A stretch of 34,575 nucleotides of DNA from an uncultured Alphaproteobacteria bacterium. GTDB lineage: Bacteria > Pseudomonadota > Alphaproteobacteria > Parvibaculales > Parvibaculaceae. Both the position numbers and the translations under genes were made by a program. Numbering within the stretch: the first letter of the stretch is position 1; each line of letters begins with the position of its first letter. Location of the stretch: assembly GCA_903889655.1 (NCBI GenBank), contig CAISYL010000026.1:1-34575 (forward strand), given 5' to 3'. Below are positions 1 to 9,253 of the stretch, one piece after another. Below the pieces are notes generated by a model. That model was not told where the DNA came from. It worked only from the letters and a program-made list of their open reading frames with translations, and did not search any database.

Positions 1-2
1 CG

Positions 3-323
3 GTCGTGCCCGATCCCGTGAAGGTGCTGGCCGAGCTCGAGCGTGTCTGCAAGCGGGGCGGGGAAGTCGTCATCGTCAATCACTTCGCGCAGGATCACGG
101 CATTCGCGGCAGGGTCGAACGCTGGATGACGCCGGCGGCCCGCGCGCTGGGCTGGCATCCCGATTTCCGCATCGAGACGATCACCCACATGACGACGCTC
201 GACCTCGTCGGAACGCAGTCGCTGAAGCCGATGGGGCTTTTCACCATGCTGCGCTTCAGGAAACCCGTGGAAGGCGAAAACTCCGCCGGCACTACGGGCA
301 AAGACGCCTGCTGCGCCGGTTGA
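3..323 (+). CDS. pmtA: Phosphatidylethanolamine N-methyltransferase, C-terminal part (5' end outside window)
   Basis: The reading frame is open from the left edge, so this is the last ~106 residues of a longer class I SAM-dependent methyltransferase. Visible are the late Rossmann-fold strand region LAELERVCKRGGEVVIVNHF and the ALGWHPDF segment, which I recall from the Rhodobacter-type PmtA enzymes that methylate phosphatidylethanolamine stepwise to phosphatidylcholine at the membrane. The SAM-binding glycine motif lies off the window, so the assignment rests on the C-terminal half only. The protein ends in an unusual Cys-Cys-Ala-Gly tail. A related ubiquinone/menaquinone-type methyltransferase cannot be excluded. 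The GTG at 6 is probably an internal valine codon, not the start. Confidence 0.68.
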   Translation, partial: VVPDPVKVLAELERVCKRGGEVVIVNHFAQDHGIRGRVERWMTPAARALGWHPDFRIETITHMTTLDLVGTQSLKPMGLFTMLRFRKPVEGENSAGTTGKDACCAG

Positions 324-376
324 GGCGTCGGATCGAGGCTTTTTTCCAGATTTTGCCGGGACTTCGGGCAGTCAGC

Positions 377-405
377 TTGACAGGCTTTCGGCCGCACCCT
401 TATAT
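377..405 (+). promoter_or_regulatory. Sigma70-type promoter for the tRNA-Met gene
   Basis: A perfect -35 box TTGACA (377-382) is followed, after exactly 17 bases, by TTATAT (400-405). The predicted start lies near 412, about 58 bases before the tRNA. It sits in the 146-base gap after the methyltransferase gene, which otherwise holds only the hairpin at 445-463. Confidence 0.6.
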
Positions 406-444
406 CCCGGTCTCTTCGAGGCGGGCCCGCTTGGGCCTTGCCCC

Positions 445-463
445 GCCGGCCTGAAAGGCCGGC
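445..463 (+). repeat. Short perfect hairpin in the tRNA leader
   Basis: GCCGGCCT and AGGCCGGC form an 8-bp perfect stem around a GAA loop, 6 bases before the mature tRNA. No T-tract follows, so it is not a classical terminator. It would form in the 5' leader of the tRNA precursor. Confidence 0.4.
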
Positions 464-469
464 TTATGG

Positions 470-546
470 GGCGGAGTAGCTCAGCTGGCTAGAGCAGCGG
501 AATCATAATCCGCGTGTCGGGGGTTCGAGTCCCTCCTCCGCTACCA
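470..546 (+). tRNA. tRNA-Met (CAT), elongator type
   Basis: All four arms fold. The acceptor stem GGCGGAG pairs with CTCCGCT, with a G-U first pair. The D arm is GCTC/GAGC. The anticodon stem GCGGA/TCCGC encloses loop ATCATAA with anticodon CAT. The T arm is GGGGG-TTCGAGT-CCCTC. A discriminator A and an encoded CCA follow. The first acceptor position forms a G-U pair instead of the unpaired C1-A72 typical of initiator tRNA. The overall sequence resembles alphaproteobacterial elongator tRNA-Met. A tRNA-Ile2 with lysidine-modified CAT is less likely but cannot be excluded by eye. Confidence 0.95.
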
Positions 547-572
547 CTTTCCCCGAACCCGATCAGGAAGCG

Positions 573-1262
573 TCAATCGAGCCGCAGCCGGTAGCCAACG
601 CCCGTTTCGGTCAGGATCAGCTGCGGACGGGTCGGATCGGCCTCGAGCTTTTCCCGCAATTGGCGGATATAGACACGGAGATATTGCACGTCTTCCGTAT
701 GGGCGGGCCCCCATACCTCCTTGAGCAGGAAGCCATGCGTCAGCACCTTGCCCGCATGTGCGATAAGGAGCCGCAAAAGGTCGTACTCCTTCGCGGAGAG
801 CTTCACGTCTTCATCGCCGACCGTCACCACGCGGCGCACGAGATCGACGGACAGCGCTCCGCTGCGGAAGATCGGCGCCTCTCCCTGCACTTGCAACCTG
901 TGGCGCAGGGCGGCACGGACGCGGGCGACCAGCTCCTCCATGCCGAATGGTTTCGTCACATAGTCGTCGGCGCCGAGATCGAGCGCGCGCACCTTGCCTT
1001 GCTCATCGCTGCGCACGGAGAGCACGATGATCGGAACCTGCGATTGCGCGCGCAGGCTTTCGATGACGGAAAAGCCGTCGCCGTCGGGCAGACCGAGATC
1101 GAGGATGACGAGGTCCGGCTTCTCCTTCGTCGCCATCGCCTGTGCTTCGGCTGCATTCACCGCCTCCGTCAGGCGAAAGCCCTGCGCGCCAAGGCTTGTG
1201 CGCAGGAAACGACGGATTTGCGGCTCGTCGTCGACGACGAGGATATGGGTCTGGGCGGTCAT
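573..1262 (-). CDS. kdpE: KdpE, response regulator of the Kdp potassium system
   Basis: This is a 229-residue OmpR/PhoB-family response regulator. The receiver domain (about 5-118) shows the acidic pair D11-D12, the phospho-acceptor D55 in VILDLGLPDGDG, and the conserved lysine in YVTKPFG. A winged-helix DNA-binding domain (about 130-226) ends in the typical ETGVGYRL hairpin. Its start codon overlaps the stop of kdpD by four bases (ATGA), so the sensor and regulator are translationally coupled. It should be phosphorylated by KdpD when potassium or turgor is low and then activate the operon promoter upstream of kdpF. It is the last gene of the operon. No hairpin terminator is visible in the 26 bases before the convergent tRNA. 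Confidence 0.96.
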   Translation of the reverse strand: MTAQTHILVVDDEPQIRRFLRTSLGAQGFRLTEAVNAAEAQAMATKEKPDLVILDLGLPDGDGFSVIESLRAQSQVPIIVLSVRSDEQGKVRALDLGADDYVTKPFGMEELVARVRAALRHRLQVQGEAPIFRSGALSVDLVRRVVTVGDEDVKLSAKEYDLLRLLIAHAGKVLTHGFLLKEVWGPAHTEDVQYLRVYIRQLREKLEADPTRPQLILTETGVGYRLRLD

Positions 1263-3955
1263 GCTTTGCGCTCTGCTACGTCGGAGGAGCCGGCCGGCAG
1301 CGCGATGGTGAATTGCGCACCGCGTCGGTCGCTCCGGTTGGTGGCGATGATGTGGCCGCCGAAGGCTTCGACAAAACCCCGGCAGACGGCGAGGCCGAGC
1401 CCCGTTCCGGCAGGCCGCTGGTCGCCGGCGCGCACGCGGTGGAACTTGTCGAAGATGAGGTCGATCTCGTCCGGCGGTATGCCTTCGCCTTCATCGGTCA
1501 CGCGGATGAGAATTTCTCCGCGGGCGTGATCGGCGTCGACGCGGATGAGGCTACCCGCCGGAGAATATTTCGCCGCATTGTCGAGAAGATTGAAGATGAC
1601 CTGTTCGAGCAGGACCGCATCGGCGCGGACGGGAGGCAACCCCGAGGACAAGTCGACTTCGACGCGATGCTTCGACAGCATGCGCGCGGCGCGGCGCAAA
1701 GCCGTCTCGATCAGTTCGCTGATCTCGACACGGTCGGCACGGATGTTGAGCGCGCCGGATTCGAGGCGTGTGATGTCGAGGAGATTGCCGACGAAACGAT
1801 TGAGACGTTCGGCCTCGTCTTCGATGGTGGCGACGAGCTCGGTTCGCTGCTTGGCGTCGTACTGGTCGAAATAGCTTCGCAGGCTCGACGCCGCACCGAT
1901 GATCGAGGCGAGCGGCGTTCTGAGATCGTGCGAGATGGAGGTGAGGAGCGCGCCGCGCAGACGCTCAGTCTCGCTCATCAGCCGTGCATTATCGACGTCC
2001 TCCCCGAGACGGATGCGCTCGATGGAAACCGCGATCTGGTCGAGCAGGGCGTCGAGAAGCCGGCGTTCGTCGGCCGTAAAAAGCGGTCCCGGCGCTTCGC
2101 GATCGAGGCCGACGACGGCCAGGAGGCCGGTTGCGGTCTTGATCGGCAGGAAGAGACGTTTGGCGCCGGGCAGCGTGTCCGAGCCGCGACCAGCGGCTTG
2201 CTGATGGTCATAGGCCCAGCGGGCGGCGGCGAGATCCGCTTCGTCCGCGACGTCTTCGGGCGGATAGGCGGCGGCGACGCTCATATGTCCTTCGGCAGGA
2301 AAGAGAAAGACCACGCGCAGCTTCAGCATGGACGCGATCTGGAAGGCGGCCGCCCAAAGAAGATCGTCGAGATCGTCGATGCCGGCGAGCTTGCGGCTGA
2401 AGGAGTTGAGTTCCGACGTCGTCTTGACCTGCGATTGGGCGACGACGATCTGGCGTCTCGTGCGTGCTGTCAGATTGCTGGTGAGAACGGCGACGATGGT
2501 GAAGAAAATGAGCGCGAGGATGTTCGCGGGATCGGTGATCGTGAAGGTGTAGAGCGGTGCCAGAAAAAAGAAGTTGTAGGCGAGCGTACTGATCAGTGAG
2601 GCATAGAGTGACGGCCATAGTCCGTAATTGACGGCCGTGTAGAGAATGGCCGCCAGAAAGACGAGGGAGATGTTGGGCAGTGGCACGATGGACTGGATCA
2701 GCTCGCCGATGGCAAGCGCCGCGACGACGGTGAGTGTGCTGATCCCGTAGGGAACGGGATCGATACCGTCGGCTGCAACGCGGGTGCGGACCGGTTTGCT
2801 TGCCGCGCCTTCGTCATCGCCCGGCACGATGTGAATGCCGATCGGTCCGGCGTCGCGAATGAGATTGCTGACGATCGTCGGCCGCAGCATGCCGAACCAA
2901 TGGGCGCCATTTGGCCTGCCGAGTACGATCTGCGTCACGTTATTCTCGCGCGCATAGTCGAGGATCGCCTCGGAGAGCCGTTCGCCTGTCAGCATGACGG
3001 CCTCGCCGCCGAGCGTTTCGGCGAGCCGGAAGGCCTCGCTCATCCTGTCGCGGTCGGCCTCGGTCAACGGAACATGGCCCAGCGTCTCGACATGGATCGC
3101 CGCCCATGTGCAGCGCAGGCGATCGGCCGCACGGCGTGCATAGCGCACCAGGCCGACGGAGGCCGGGCCCCCGTCGATGCAGACGAGAAGCCGCTCGTCG
3201 GTCGCCCAGGGCCCGGCGATCGCATGCGCGCGCATATAGCTCAGCATCTGCTCGTCGACGCGCTGGGCGGTGCGCCGGAGCGCCAGCTCGCGCAATGCGG
3301 TCAGATTGCCGGGCGAAAAATAATGTTTCAGCGCGCGTTGCGCGGCGTCGCGGACATAGACCTTGCCTTCATGAAGACGCTGGATCAGCTCTTCCGGCGT
3401 GATGTCGATGACTTCGATTTCGTCGGCCCGATCGATGATCGAGTCCGGCACCGTCTCGCGGACGCGGATGCGCGTGATCTGGGCGACGACGTCGTTGAGG
3501 CTCTCGACATGCTGGACATTGAGCGTCGTATAGACGTCGATGCCGGCGTCGAGCAGCTCCTCGACATCCTGATAGCGTTTGGGATGGCGCGATCCCGGCG
3601 CATTGGTGTGAGCGAGTTCGTCGACGAGAACGAGGGAAGGGCGGCGCGCAAGCACCGCGTCGATATCCATCTCCTCGAGAATGCGGCCCTTGTAGGCGAT
3701 GCGGGCGCGGGGGAGAGCGTCGAGGCCGCGCGTCAGCCTTTCGGTCTCCGCGCGGCCGTGCGTTTCGACGATGCCGATGACGACATCGATGCCTTCTCTC
3801 TGACGCTGTGCACCCGAACTCAACATCTCGTAGGTCTTCCCGACACCGGGCGCGGCACCGAGAAATATCTTGAGCTTGCCGCGCCCTTCCGCCGCTACCT
3901 GTTCCAGCAAGGCTTCAGGGGTAGGCCGTCTTGCCGTCTGGTCGGTGCTTGTCAT
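1259..3955 (-). CDS. kdpD: KdpD, potassium-sensing histidine kinase
   Basis: This 898-residue membrane histidine kinase has the full KdpD architecture. An N-terminal KdpD domain carries Walker A GAAPGVGKT (33-41) and Walker B LVLVDELAH (108-116). A universal-stress-protein-like domain spans about 255-380. Four closely packed membrane segments span about 405-495, and a GAF-like region about 520-645. The HisKA domain has the phospho-acceptor H676 in SISHDLRTPL. The ATPase domain has the N box (NLLDNAAKYSP) and GTGLGLAVCRGF. It phosphorylates KdpE and controls kdpFABC. It starts 23 bases after kdpC with AGGGAT as ribosome-binding site, and its stop overlaps the kdpE start. Length and domain order match the family. 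Confidence 0.97.
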   Translation of the reverse strand: MTSTDQTARRPTPEALLEQVAAEGRGKLKIFLGAAPGVGKTYEMLSSGAQRQREGIDVVIGIVETHGRAETERLTRGLDALPRARIAYKGRILEEMDIDAVLARRPSLVLVDELAHTNAPGSRHPKRYQDVEELLDAGIDVYTTLNVQHVESLNDVVAQITRIRVRETVPDSIIDRADEIEVIDITPEELIQRLHEGKVYVRDAAQRALKHYFSPGNLTALRELALRRTAQRVDEQMLSYMRAHAIAGPWATDERLLVCIDGGPASVGLVRYARRAADRLRCTWAAIHVETLGHVPLTEADRDRMSEAFRLAETLGGEAVMLTGERLSEAILDYARENNVTQIVLGRPNGAHWFGMLRPTIVSNLIRDAGPIGIHIVPGDDEGAASKPVRTRVAADGIDPVPYGISTLTVVAALAIGELIQSIVPLPNISLVFLAAILYTAVNYGLWPSLYASLISTLAYNFFFLAPLYTFTITDPANILALIFFTIVAVLTSNLTARTRRQIVVAQSQVKTTSELNSFSRKLAGIDDLDDLLWAAAFQIASMLKLRVVFLFPAEGHMSVAAAYPPEDVADEADLAAARWAYDHQQAAGRGSDTLPGAKRLFLPIKTATGLLAVVGLDREAPGPLFTADERRLLDALLDQIAVSIERIRLGEDVDNARLMSETERLRGALLTSISHDLRTPLASIIGAASSLRSYFDQYDAKQRTELVATIEDEAERLNRFVGNLLDITRLESGALNIRADRVEISELIETALRRAARMLSKHRVEVDLSSGLPPVRADAVLLEQVIFNLLDNAAKYSPAGSLIRVDADHARGEILIRVTDEGEGIPPDEIDLIFDKFHRVRAGDQRPAGTGLGLAVCRGFVEAFGGHIIATNRSDRRGAQFTIALPAGSSDVAERKA

Positions 3956-3978
3956 CTATCCCTGTCGGGTCGGAGCGC

Positions 3979-4578
3979 TTATCCCGTCACACCGGCGTCG
4001 AGAGCCATGTTGAGCTTCAGGACATTGACGGTCGGTTCGCCGATGATACCGATCGTTCGTGGCTTCGTGAACTGGTCTACGAGCGCCTGAACCTTGGCTG
4101 GATCGAGATTCCGGGCCTTGGCGACGCGGGGAACCTGGAAAAGCGCCGCGGCGGGCGTGATATCGGGATCGAAGCCGCTCGCCGATGTCGTGACCATATC
4201 GACGGGGACGGGCGCACCGGGATTCTCGGCCTTGAGCTTGTCGACATCGCCCTTGATACGGTCCATCAACGCCTTGCTCGTCGGCCCGAGATTGGAGCCC
4301 ATCGAGTTCGCGGCATTGTTGGGCAGCGAGATCGAATTGCCCTTGTCGTCGGTCCCCGTCGTCGCCGACGGCCGGCCGTGGAAGTATTTCTCGCTCGTGA
4401 AGGTCTGGCCGATGATCTCGGAGCCGATCACGGTGCCGTTCTTTACGATAAGGCTGCCTTCCGCCTGATGCGGAAAGAAGGTCTTTGCGACGCGGGTCAT
4501 GCCGAGCGGATAGGCAAGACCGAGGAGCAGCGTGAAGAGTGCAAGCAGAACGATGGCAGGACGGATTTCTTTCAACAT
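3979..4578 (-). CDS. kdpC: KdpC, accessory subunit of the potassium-transporting ATPase
   Basis: This is a 199-residue protein with one N-terminal membrane helix (about 7-26, rich in Leu/Val/Ala) and a periplasmic domain typical of KdpC, including [19 protein letters not shown] and the [10 protein letters not shown] segment that family members use near the start of the soluble domain. KdpC stabilises the KdpA-KdpB complex and raises its potassium/ATP affinity. It follows kdpB after 11 bases, as expected for an FABC order. Nothing appears truncated. Confidence 0.95.
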   Translation of the reverse strand: MLKEIRPAIVLLALFTLLLGLAYPLGMTRVAKTFFPHQAEGSLIVKNGTVIGSEIIGQTFTSEKYFHGRPSATTGTDDKGNSISLPNNAANSMGSNLGPTSKALMDRIKGDVDKLKAENPGAPVPVDMVTTSASGFDPDITPAAALFQVPRVAKARNLDPAKVQALVDQFTKPRTIGIIGEPTVNVLKLNMALDAGVTG

Positions 4579-4589
4579 GGTTCTATTCC

Positions 4590-6677
4590 TCAGACGAGCC
4601 CGATCGTCGTGATGATGACATCGATGAGCTTGATGCCGATGAAGGGGACGATCACGCCGCCGGCGCCGTAAATCAGAAGGTTGCGGACCAGGAAGGCGGC
4701 CGCGCTGCGCGGCGTGTACTGGACGCCCCTGAGTGCGAGCGGGATCAGGGCGATGATGATCAGTGCATTGAAGATGATCGCGGACAGGATCGCGCTTTGC
4801 GGGGTCGCGAGGTGCATGATGTTGAGCACGCCGAGGCCCGGATAGAAGACCGCGAACATGGCCGGGATGATGGCGAAGTATTTCGCGACGTCGTTGGCGA
4901 TCGAGAATGTCGTCAGCGTTCCGCGCGTCATCAGCAATTGCTTGCCGATGGCCACGATCTCGATGAGCTTGGTCGGATCGCTGTCGAGGTCGATCATGTT
5001 GCCGGCTTCGCGGGCGGCTTGCGTGCCTGTCTGCATGGCGACGCCGACATCAGCCTGCGCGAGAGCGGGGGCGTCGTTCGTGCCGTCGCCGCACATGGCG
5101 ACGAGCTTGCCCTTGGCCTGCTCTTCGCGGATGAGGCTCAGCTTGTCTTCCGGCGTCGCCTGGGCGAGGAAGTCGTCCACGCCCGATTCCGCCGCGATGG
5201 CGGCGGCCGTCAACGGGTTGTCGCCGGTGATCATGATGGTGCGGATGCCCATCCGGCGGAGCGCGGCAAAGCGTTCGCGGATACCGCCCTTGATGATGTC
5301 CTTAAGATGGATGACGCCGAGAATGGCGTTGTCCTTCGAGACGGCGAGCGGCGTGCCGCCGGCGCGCGCTATGCGGTCGACAACCTGCTGAAACTCCTTC
5401 GGCACGACGGCATTCGGCGCATTCGTGCTGACGAATTTGAGGATCGAGTCGGCGGCACCCTTGCGGATACGGTGACCGTCGACGTCGATGCCGCTCATGC
5501 GCGTCTGCGCGGAGAAGGGAATGAAGGTCGCATGGAGATTGGCGAGTTCGCGTCCACGCAGGCCGTATTTTTCCTTGGCCAGAACCACGATGGAACGGCC
5601 TTCCGGCGTTTCGTCGCTCAGAGAAGAGAGCTGGGCGGCGTCGGCGAGATCCTGGTCGCTGACGCCGGGCATCGCGACGAATTCGCTGGCGACGCGATTG
5701 CCGAGCGTAATGGTGCCCGTCTTGTCGAGAAGCAGCGTATCGACGTCGCCCGCGGCTTCGACGGCTCGCCCCGACATGGCAAGCACATTGAACTTGACCA
5801 GGCGGTCCATGCCCGCAATGCCGATGGCCGACAGCAATGCGCCGATGGTCGTCGGAATGAGGGTAACAAAGAGCGCAACCAGAACCGTGACCGAGACCGT
5901 GCCGCCGGCATAGGCGGCAAAGCTCGGGATCGTCACCGTCGCGAAGAGGAAGATGATGGTGAGGCCGACGAGAAGGATATTGAGCGCAATCTCGTTCGGC
6001 GTCTTTTGACGCTCCGCGCCTTCGACGAGATGGATCATCCGGTCGAGGAAGGTCGAGCCCTGAGCCGCCGTGATGCGGACCTTGATCTGGTCCGACAGCA
6101 CGCGCGTGCCACCGGTGACAGCCGAGCGGTCGCCGCCGCTCTCGCGGATGACAGGCGCGGATTCGCCGGTGATGGCGGATTCGTCGACCGAGGCGACGCC
6201 TTCGATGACTTCGCCGTCGCTCGGGATCAGGTCATTGACCTCGGCGAGAACGATGTCGCCGACCTTGAGCTGGGCGGCAGGCACGATTTCATACTGGGTG
6301 CCGTCTCTTTTCAGGAGCTTGGCAACGGCTTCGGACCGCGTGCGGCGGAGTGCATCGGCCTGGGCCTTGCCGCGGCCCTCGGCCAGTGCCTCGGCAAAGT
6401 TCGCGAAGATGACCGTGAACCACAGCCAGAAGACGATCTGCACGGTGAAGCCGAGATGGGCGCCGCCGGTTGCGAGGTCACGTACCAGCAAAACGGTCGT
6501 CAGTGCGGCGACGATCTCGACGACGAACATGACCGGATTCTTGATCAGGGTTCGCGGGCTGAGCTTGACGAGGGAGTCGATGATCGCCTGCCTGACGAGG
6601 TCGCCCCGGAAGAGCGACGACGTCTTGATGCGATGAGACGAAGGTTCGCCGGCCATCGGATTGTGAGCGAGTGACAT
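4590..6677 (-). CDS. kdpB: KdpB, P-type ATPase subunit of the potassium pump
   Basis: This 695-residue type IA P-ATPase is the energising subunit of KdpFABC. The phosphorylated aspartate is D318 in [10 protein letters not shown]. The actuator loop TGES lies at 170-173; the serine corresponds to the residue whose phosphorylation inhibits the E. coli pump. The nucleotide-binding and hinge motifs [14 protein letters not shown] and [20 protein letters not shown] are intact. Several hydrophobic segments (about 50-95, 235-285, and 590 to the end) agree with seven membrane helices. It follows kdpA after 9 bases. Confidence 0.97.
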   Translation of the reverse strand: MSLAHNPMAGEPSSHRIKTSSLFRGDLVRQAIIDSLVKLSPRTLIKNPVMFVVEIVAALTTVLLVRDLATGGAHLGFTVQIVFWLWFTVIFANFAEALAEGRGKAQADALRRTRSEAVAKLLKRDGTQYEIVPAAQLKVGDIVLAEVNDLIPSDGEVIEGVASVDESAITGESAPVIRESGGDRSAVTGGTRVLSDQIKVRITAAQGSTFLDRMIHLVEGAERQKTPNEIALNILLVGLTIIFLFATVTIPSFAAYAGGTVSVTVLVALFVTLIPTTIGALLSAIGIAGMDRLVKFNVLAMSGRAVEAAGDVDTLLLDKTGTITLGNRVASEFVAMPGVSDQDLADAAQLSSLSDETPEGRSIVVLAKEKYGLRGRELANLHATFIPFSAQTRMSGIDVDGHRIRKGAADSILKFVSTNAPNAVVPKEFQQVVDRIARAGGTPLAVSKDNAILGVIHLKDIIKGGIRERFAALRRMGIRTIMITGDNPLTAAAIAAESGVDDFLAQATPEDKLSLIREEQAKGKLVAMCGDGTNDAPALAQADVGVAMQTGTQAAREAGNMIDLDSDPTKLIEIVAIGKQLLMTRGTLTTFSIANDVAKYFAIIPAMFAVFYPGLGVLNIMHLATPQSAILSAIIFNALIIIALIPLALRGVQYTPRSAAAFLVRNLLIYGAGGVIVPFIGIKLIDVIITTIGLV

Positions 6678-6686
6678 GGTTGTTCC

Positions 6687-8414
6687 TCAGTAAAGCGTGC
6701 CGTGGATCATCGAGAAGTGTTCGACGATCGGACCGAGCGAGAGGGCGGGGAAGTAGGTAAGGCCGCCCACGATGATGATGACCGCGATGAGGATCGCGAC
6801 GAAGAGGCCGCCATCCGTCGGGAACGTTCCGGCGGAAGAAGCGACGACCTTCTTGCGGGCAAGGGAGCCGGCGACGGCGAGCATCGGCACGATCATTCCG
6901 AAGCGGCCGATCGCCATCGCGAGCCCGAGCGTGATGTTGTAGAAGGGCGTATTGCCCGTCAGGCCGCCGAAGGCGCTGCCGTTGTTGGCCGTCGTCGAGC
7001 TGAAGGCGTAGAGGATTTCACTGAAGCCATGAGGGCCGGCATTGGCGATGCTCGACACGCCGAAGGGAAGCGAGCTTGCAAGCGCAGTGAAACCGAGCGT
7101 CGAGAAGGGCAGGATGATGATGGCGAGCGCCGTCATCTTGACGTCGTAGCCCTCGATCTTCTTGCCGACATATTCCGGCGTGCGTCCGACCATCAGGCCG
7201 GCGATGAAGACCGCGACCACCGCAAAGAGCAGCATGCCGTAGAGGCCCGAGCCGACACCGCCGAAGATGATCTCCCCGAGCTCCATGTTGACGAGCGGCA
7301 CGAGGCCGGCCAGCGGCGTGAAGCTGTCATGCCAGGCGATGATGGCGCCGCAGGACGCATCCGTGGTGACTGTGGCGAATAGCGCGGAGTTCGCGATGCC
7401 GAAGCGGACATCCTTGCCCTCCATGTTGCCGCCCGGTTGAAACGCTGTCGTCGTCTGATCGACGCCGAGAGCGGCAATATTCGGATTGCCGACCGCTTCG
7501 AAGTGATAGGCGACGAGAGCGCCGACCAGGAACAATATGCTCATGGTGCCGAACAGCGCCCAGCCCTGCCATTCGTTGCCGACCATGCGGCCGAAGACGT
7601 TGGTGAGTGCCGCGCCGATCGCGAAGATCAGAACCATCTGGACGAGATTGGTCAGCGCGTTCGGATTCTCGAAAGGATGGGCCGAATTGGCGTTGAAGAA
7701 GCCGCCGCCATTGGTGCCGAACATCTTGATCACTTCCTGGGAAGCGACCGGACCGACGGCTATGCTCTGATGCGCGCCCTCGATAGTCGTCGCATCGACA
7801 TAGGCGCCGAGCGTCTGCGGCATGCCCTGCCAGATGAAGAAGAGGCCGACGACGATCGAGACGGGGAGAAGCACATAGAGCGAGCACCGGGTGAGATCGA
7901 CCCAGAAATTGCCGAGCCCGTTGGCGGAAGCGCGCGAGAATCCGCGGATAAAGGCAAGCGCCAGCGCGATGCCGGTGGCCGCAGAAACGAAGTTGTGAAC
8001 GGTGAGGCCGGCCATCTGCGTGAAATAGCTCAGCGTCGTCTCGCCGCCGTAATTCTGCCAGTTCGTATTGGTGACGAAGGAGATCGCCGTGTTGAAGGCA
8101 AGCATCGGCTCCACGGCGCCGAAACCCTGCGGATTAAAGGGCAGGTAGCCCTGAAGCCGCAGCATGGCGTAGAGGAGAATGAAGCAGGCGAGATTGAACA
8201 TCAGCATCGCGCCGCCATAGCGGAGCCAATGCTGGTCATCTTTTTCATCGACGCCGGCAAGTTTGTAGAAGACGACTTCGATAGGCCGGAGGATCGGCGT
8301 GAGGAAGACATAGTCTCCCTTGAACACGCGGGTCATGTAGCCGCCGAGGGGGCGGGCCACAAGCAGGATGATCACGCTGAAGATCGCGATCTGGATAAGA
8401 CCGTTGGCTGTCAT
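6687..8414 (-). CDS. kdpA: KdpA, potassium-channel-like subunit
   Basis: This is a 575-residue polytopic membrane protein of the superfamily of potassium transporters, carrying the selectivity filter of the Kdp pump. The four filter repeats are recognisable: [13 protein letters not shown] (113-125), [12 protein letters not shown] (233-244), the region near [11 protein letters not shown], and [14 protein letters not shown]. The first helix begins immediately ([18 protein letters not shown]). Length agrees with the family (about 560-590). It lies 9 bases after kdpF and 9 before kdpB. Confidence 0.97.
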   Translation of the reverse strand: MTANGLIQIAIFSVIILLVARPLGGYMTRVFKGDYVFLTPILRPIEVVFYKLAGVDEKDDQHWLRYGGAMLMFNLACFILLYAMLRLQGYLPFNPQGFGAVEPMLAFNTAISFVTNTNWQNYGGETTLSYFTQMAGLTVHNFVSAATGIALALAFIRGFSRASANGLGNFWVDLTRCSLYVLLPVSIVVGLFFIWQGMPQTLGAYVDATTIEGAHQSIAVGPVASQEVIKMFGTNGGGFFNANSAHPFENPNALTNLVQMVLIFAIGAALTNVFGRMVGNEWQGWALFGTMSILFLVGALVAYHFEAVGNPNIAALGVDQTTTAFQPGGNMEGKDVRFGIANSALFATVTTDASCGAIIAWHDSFTPLAGLVPLVNMELGEIIFGGVGSGLYGMLLFAVVAVFIAGLMVGRTPEYVGKKIEGYDVKMTALAIIILPFSTLGFTALASSLPFGVSSIANAGPHGFSEILYAFSSTTANNGSAFGGLTGNTPFYNITLGLAMAIGRFGMIVPMLAVAGSLARKKVVASSAGTFPTDGGLFVAILIAVIIIVGGLTYFPALSLGPIVEHFSMIHGTLY

Positions 8415-8423
8415 TTCGCGTTC

Positions 8424-8513
8424 CTAGAATTTCTCGGGTCGGGCTAGGACCACGAGCAGGTAGCCAAGAATGAAGAGGGCGACCGCGCCCCCCAGAATGA
8501 GATCGATGCTCAT
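8424..8513 (-). CDS. kdpF: KdpF, small membrane subunit of the potassium pump
   Basis: This 29-residue peptide consists of one hydrophobic helix (roughly residues 5-23) followed by ARPEKF, which matches the KdpF pattern of a single transmembrane segment ending in a short basic or polar tail such as (L/A)xPE(R/K)F. KdpF packs against KdpA and stabilises the complex. The ATG at 8511-8513 has GAGG five to six bases upstream. The gene ends 9 bases before kdpA. Confidence 0.9.
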   Translation of the reverse strand: MSIDLILGGAVALFILGYLLVVLARPEKF

Positions 8514-8520
8514 GAGGTCC

Positions 8521-8604
8521 TCACAACCAGTCGCAGAGATAAAGATAGCCAAAGAGCGCCGCGAAGGACGCGAGCGCGAGGGCAAGCATTTCGAGGTCGA
8601 GCAT
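8521..8604 (-). CDS. 27-residue single-helix membrane peptide leading the kdp operon
   Basis: An open frame of 27 codons begins at ATG 8602-8604 with AAGGA about 11 bases upstream, and ends in TGA at 8521-8523, only 7 bases before kdpF. The peptide begins MLDLEMLALALASFAALFGY and ends LYLCDWL. It has one hydrophobic helix flanked by acidic residues, with no basic tail, so it is not a second KdpF. Its tight spacing makes it very likely co-translated with kdpF. I recall similarly placed tiny membrane ORFs near kdp in other alphaproteobacteria, but I cannot name a family. Met6 is an alternative start. It could be an extra pump subunit or a leader peptide. Confidence 0.65.
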   Translation of the reverse strand: MLDLEMLALALASFAALFGYLYLCDWL

Positions 8605-8867
8605 GGGAAGCGTCCTTCGATGAGGTTCCATAGCGTGGCCGGGAGAAGACACCTGCAACGAAACAAAAATCGAGACGGAAACGGGAACGGGAGAATAAAG
8701 ACGGCATAAAGAGAGCGTCCAATTTCAAAGGACGCTTCGAAGCCGGTCGCAGGCCGGAAAGGCGACGCAGAAGGCTACCGTCGAGGGGCTATAACAGGCG
8801 CAAAATGTGCTGCGGTCCAGCCGAAATGGCTGCGCCGTCCCGTTCTCAGTGTCGCATCGCGCCCGTT
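8605..8867 (-). promoter_or_regulatory. kdp upstream region, non-coding
   Basis: These 263 bases hold no convincing gene. Read on the minus strand, the half nearer the operon is T-rich and contains the direct repeats at 8695-8712. Just upstream lies a perfect 7-bp inverted repeat, AGCGTCC (8714-8720) and GGACGCT (8730-8736), separated by AATTTCAAA. The core AAGCGTCCTTCG recurs next to the start of the 27-residue peptide gene (8607-8618). No textbook -35/-10 pair was found. Confidence 0.45.
8695..8712 (-). promoter_or_regulatory. Candidate KdpE operator: direct repeat TCTTTAT with 11-bp period
   Basis: On the minus strand TCTTTAT occurs twice with starts 11 bases apart (forward-strand ATAAAGA at 8695-8701 and 8706-8712). 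OmpR-family regulators such as KdpE bind tandem direct repeats one helical turn apart, and the E. coli KdpE box is likewise T-rich. The site lies about 90 bases upstream of the first gene of the operon. Assignment to KdpE is inference. Confidence 0.4.
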
Positions 8868-9125
8868 TCAGTCGACCGAGTAGCCCTGCGGCCGATAGAT
8901 GAGGCCGGGGTCGAGGATAAACTCGCCAGGCTTCAGACAGCGAAGGTCGTATTTCCCGTCGGGGTAGCAAGCGGCGACGCCGAGAAAATTATAGTGTTGC
9001 TCCGCCTGATCTATGACGACCGAGTAAATTGGATGGCCGGCAAAATGGCCGAGAAGCTGCCCGGCCGACTGGACGTGCCCTAGAATGCGGTGCTCCGTTG
9101 CCTGATCGGAATCTCTTTGTTTCAT
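8868..9125 (-). CDS. Hypothetical 85-residue protein
   Basis: The minus-strand frame has coding-like codon use (C/G-rich third positions in the second half) and a protein-like composition. There is a core GHFAGHPIYSVVIDQAEQHYN, then an LGVAACYPDG turn, and a proline/glycine-rich end, GEFILDPGLIYRP. The pattern suggests a small soluble beta-rich protein. I do not recognise a named family. Only one Met is present, so the start at 9125 is chosen by default and its ribosome-binding site is weak. It is transcribed towards the kdp operon, from which 263 bases separate it. The antisense frame at 8805-9083 lacks such features. Confidence 0.6.
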   Translation of the reverse strand: MKQRDSDQATEHRILGHVQSAGQLLGHFAGHPIYSVVIDQAEQHYNFLGVAACYPDGKYDLRCLKPGEFILDPGLIYRPQGYSVD

Positions 9126-9253
9126 TCTGACGACACAAAAACCAAAGGCACACGTCGTTGGGATCGAACCTCAGGTCATGGAACAAAGATCGGCATAAAA
9201 ATTCGAGACCGTTTCGGACATGACCATATAAAGGCCGGCCCTGTCGGCGTCCC

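Noticed and set aside
1142-2599. 485-codon plus-strand open frame
   Set aside because: It runs antisense to kdpD, is full of Arg/Asp/Gly with no recognisable motif, and arises from the GC-rich third positions of the real gene.
4539-6674. 711-codon plus-strand open frame
   Set aside because: Antisense shadow of kdpB, with a highly charged, repetitive composition and no domain.
8805-9083. 92-codon plus-strand frame opposite the 85-residue hypothetical gene
   Set aside because: Less protein-like than the minus-strand frame and starts without a ribosome-binding site.
9180-9216. GGAAC...CGTT pair considered as a general-stress-response (EcfG) promoter
   Set aside because: Spacing is 25 bases instead of 16-17, and it points into the 3' end of a minus-strand gene.
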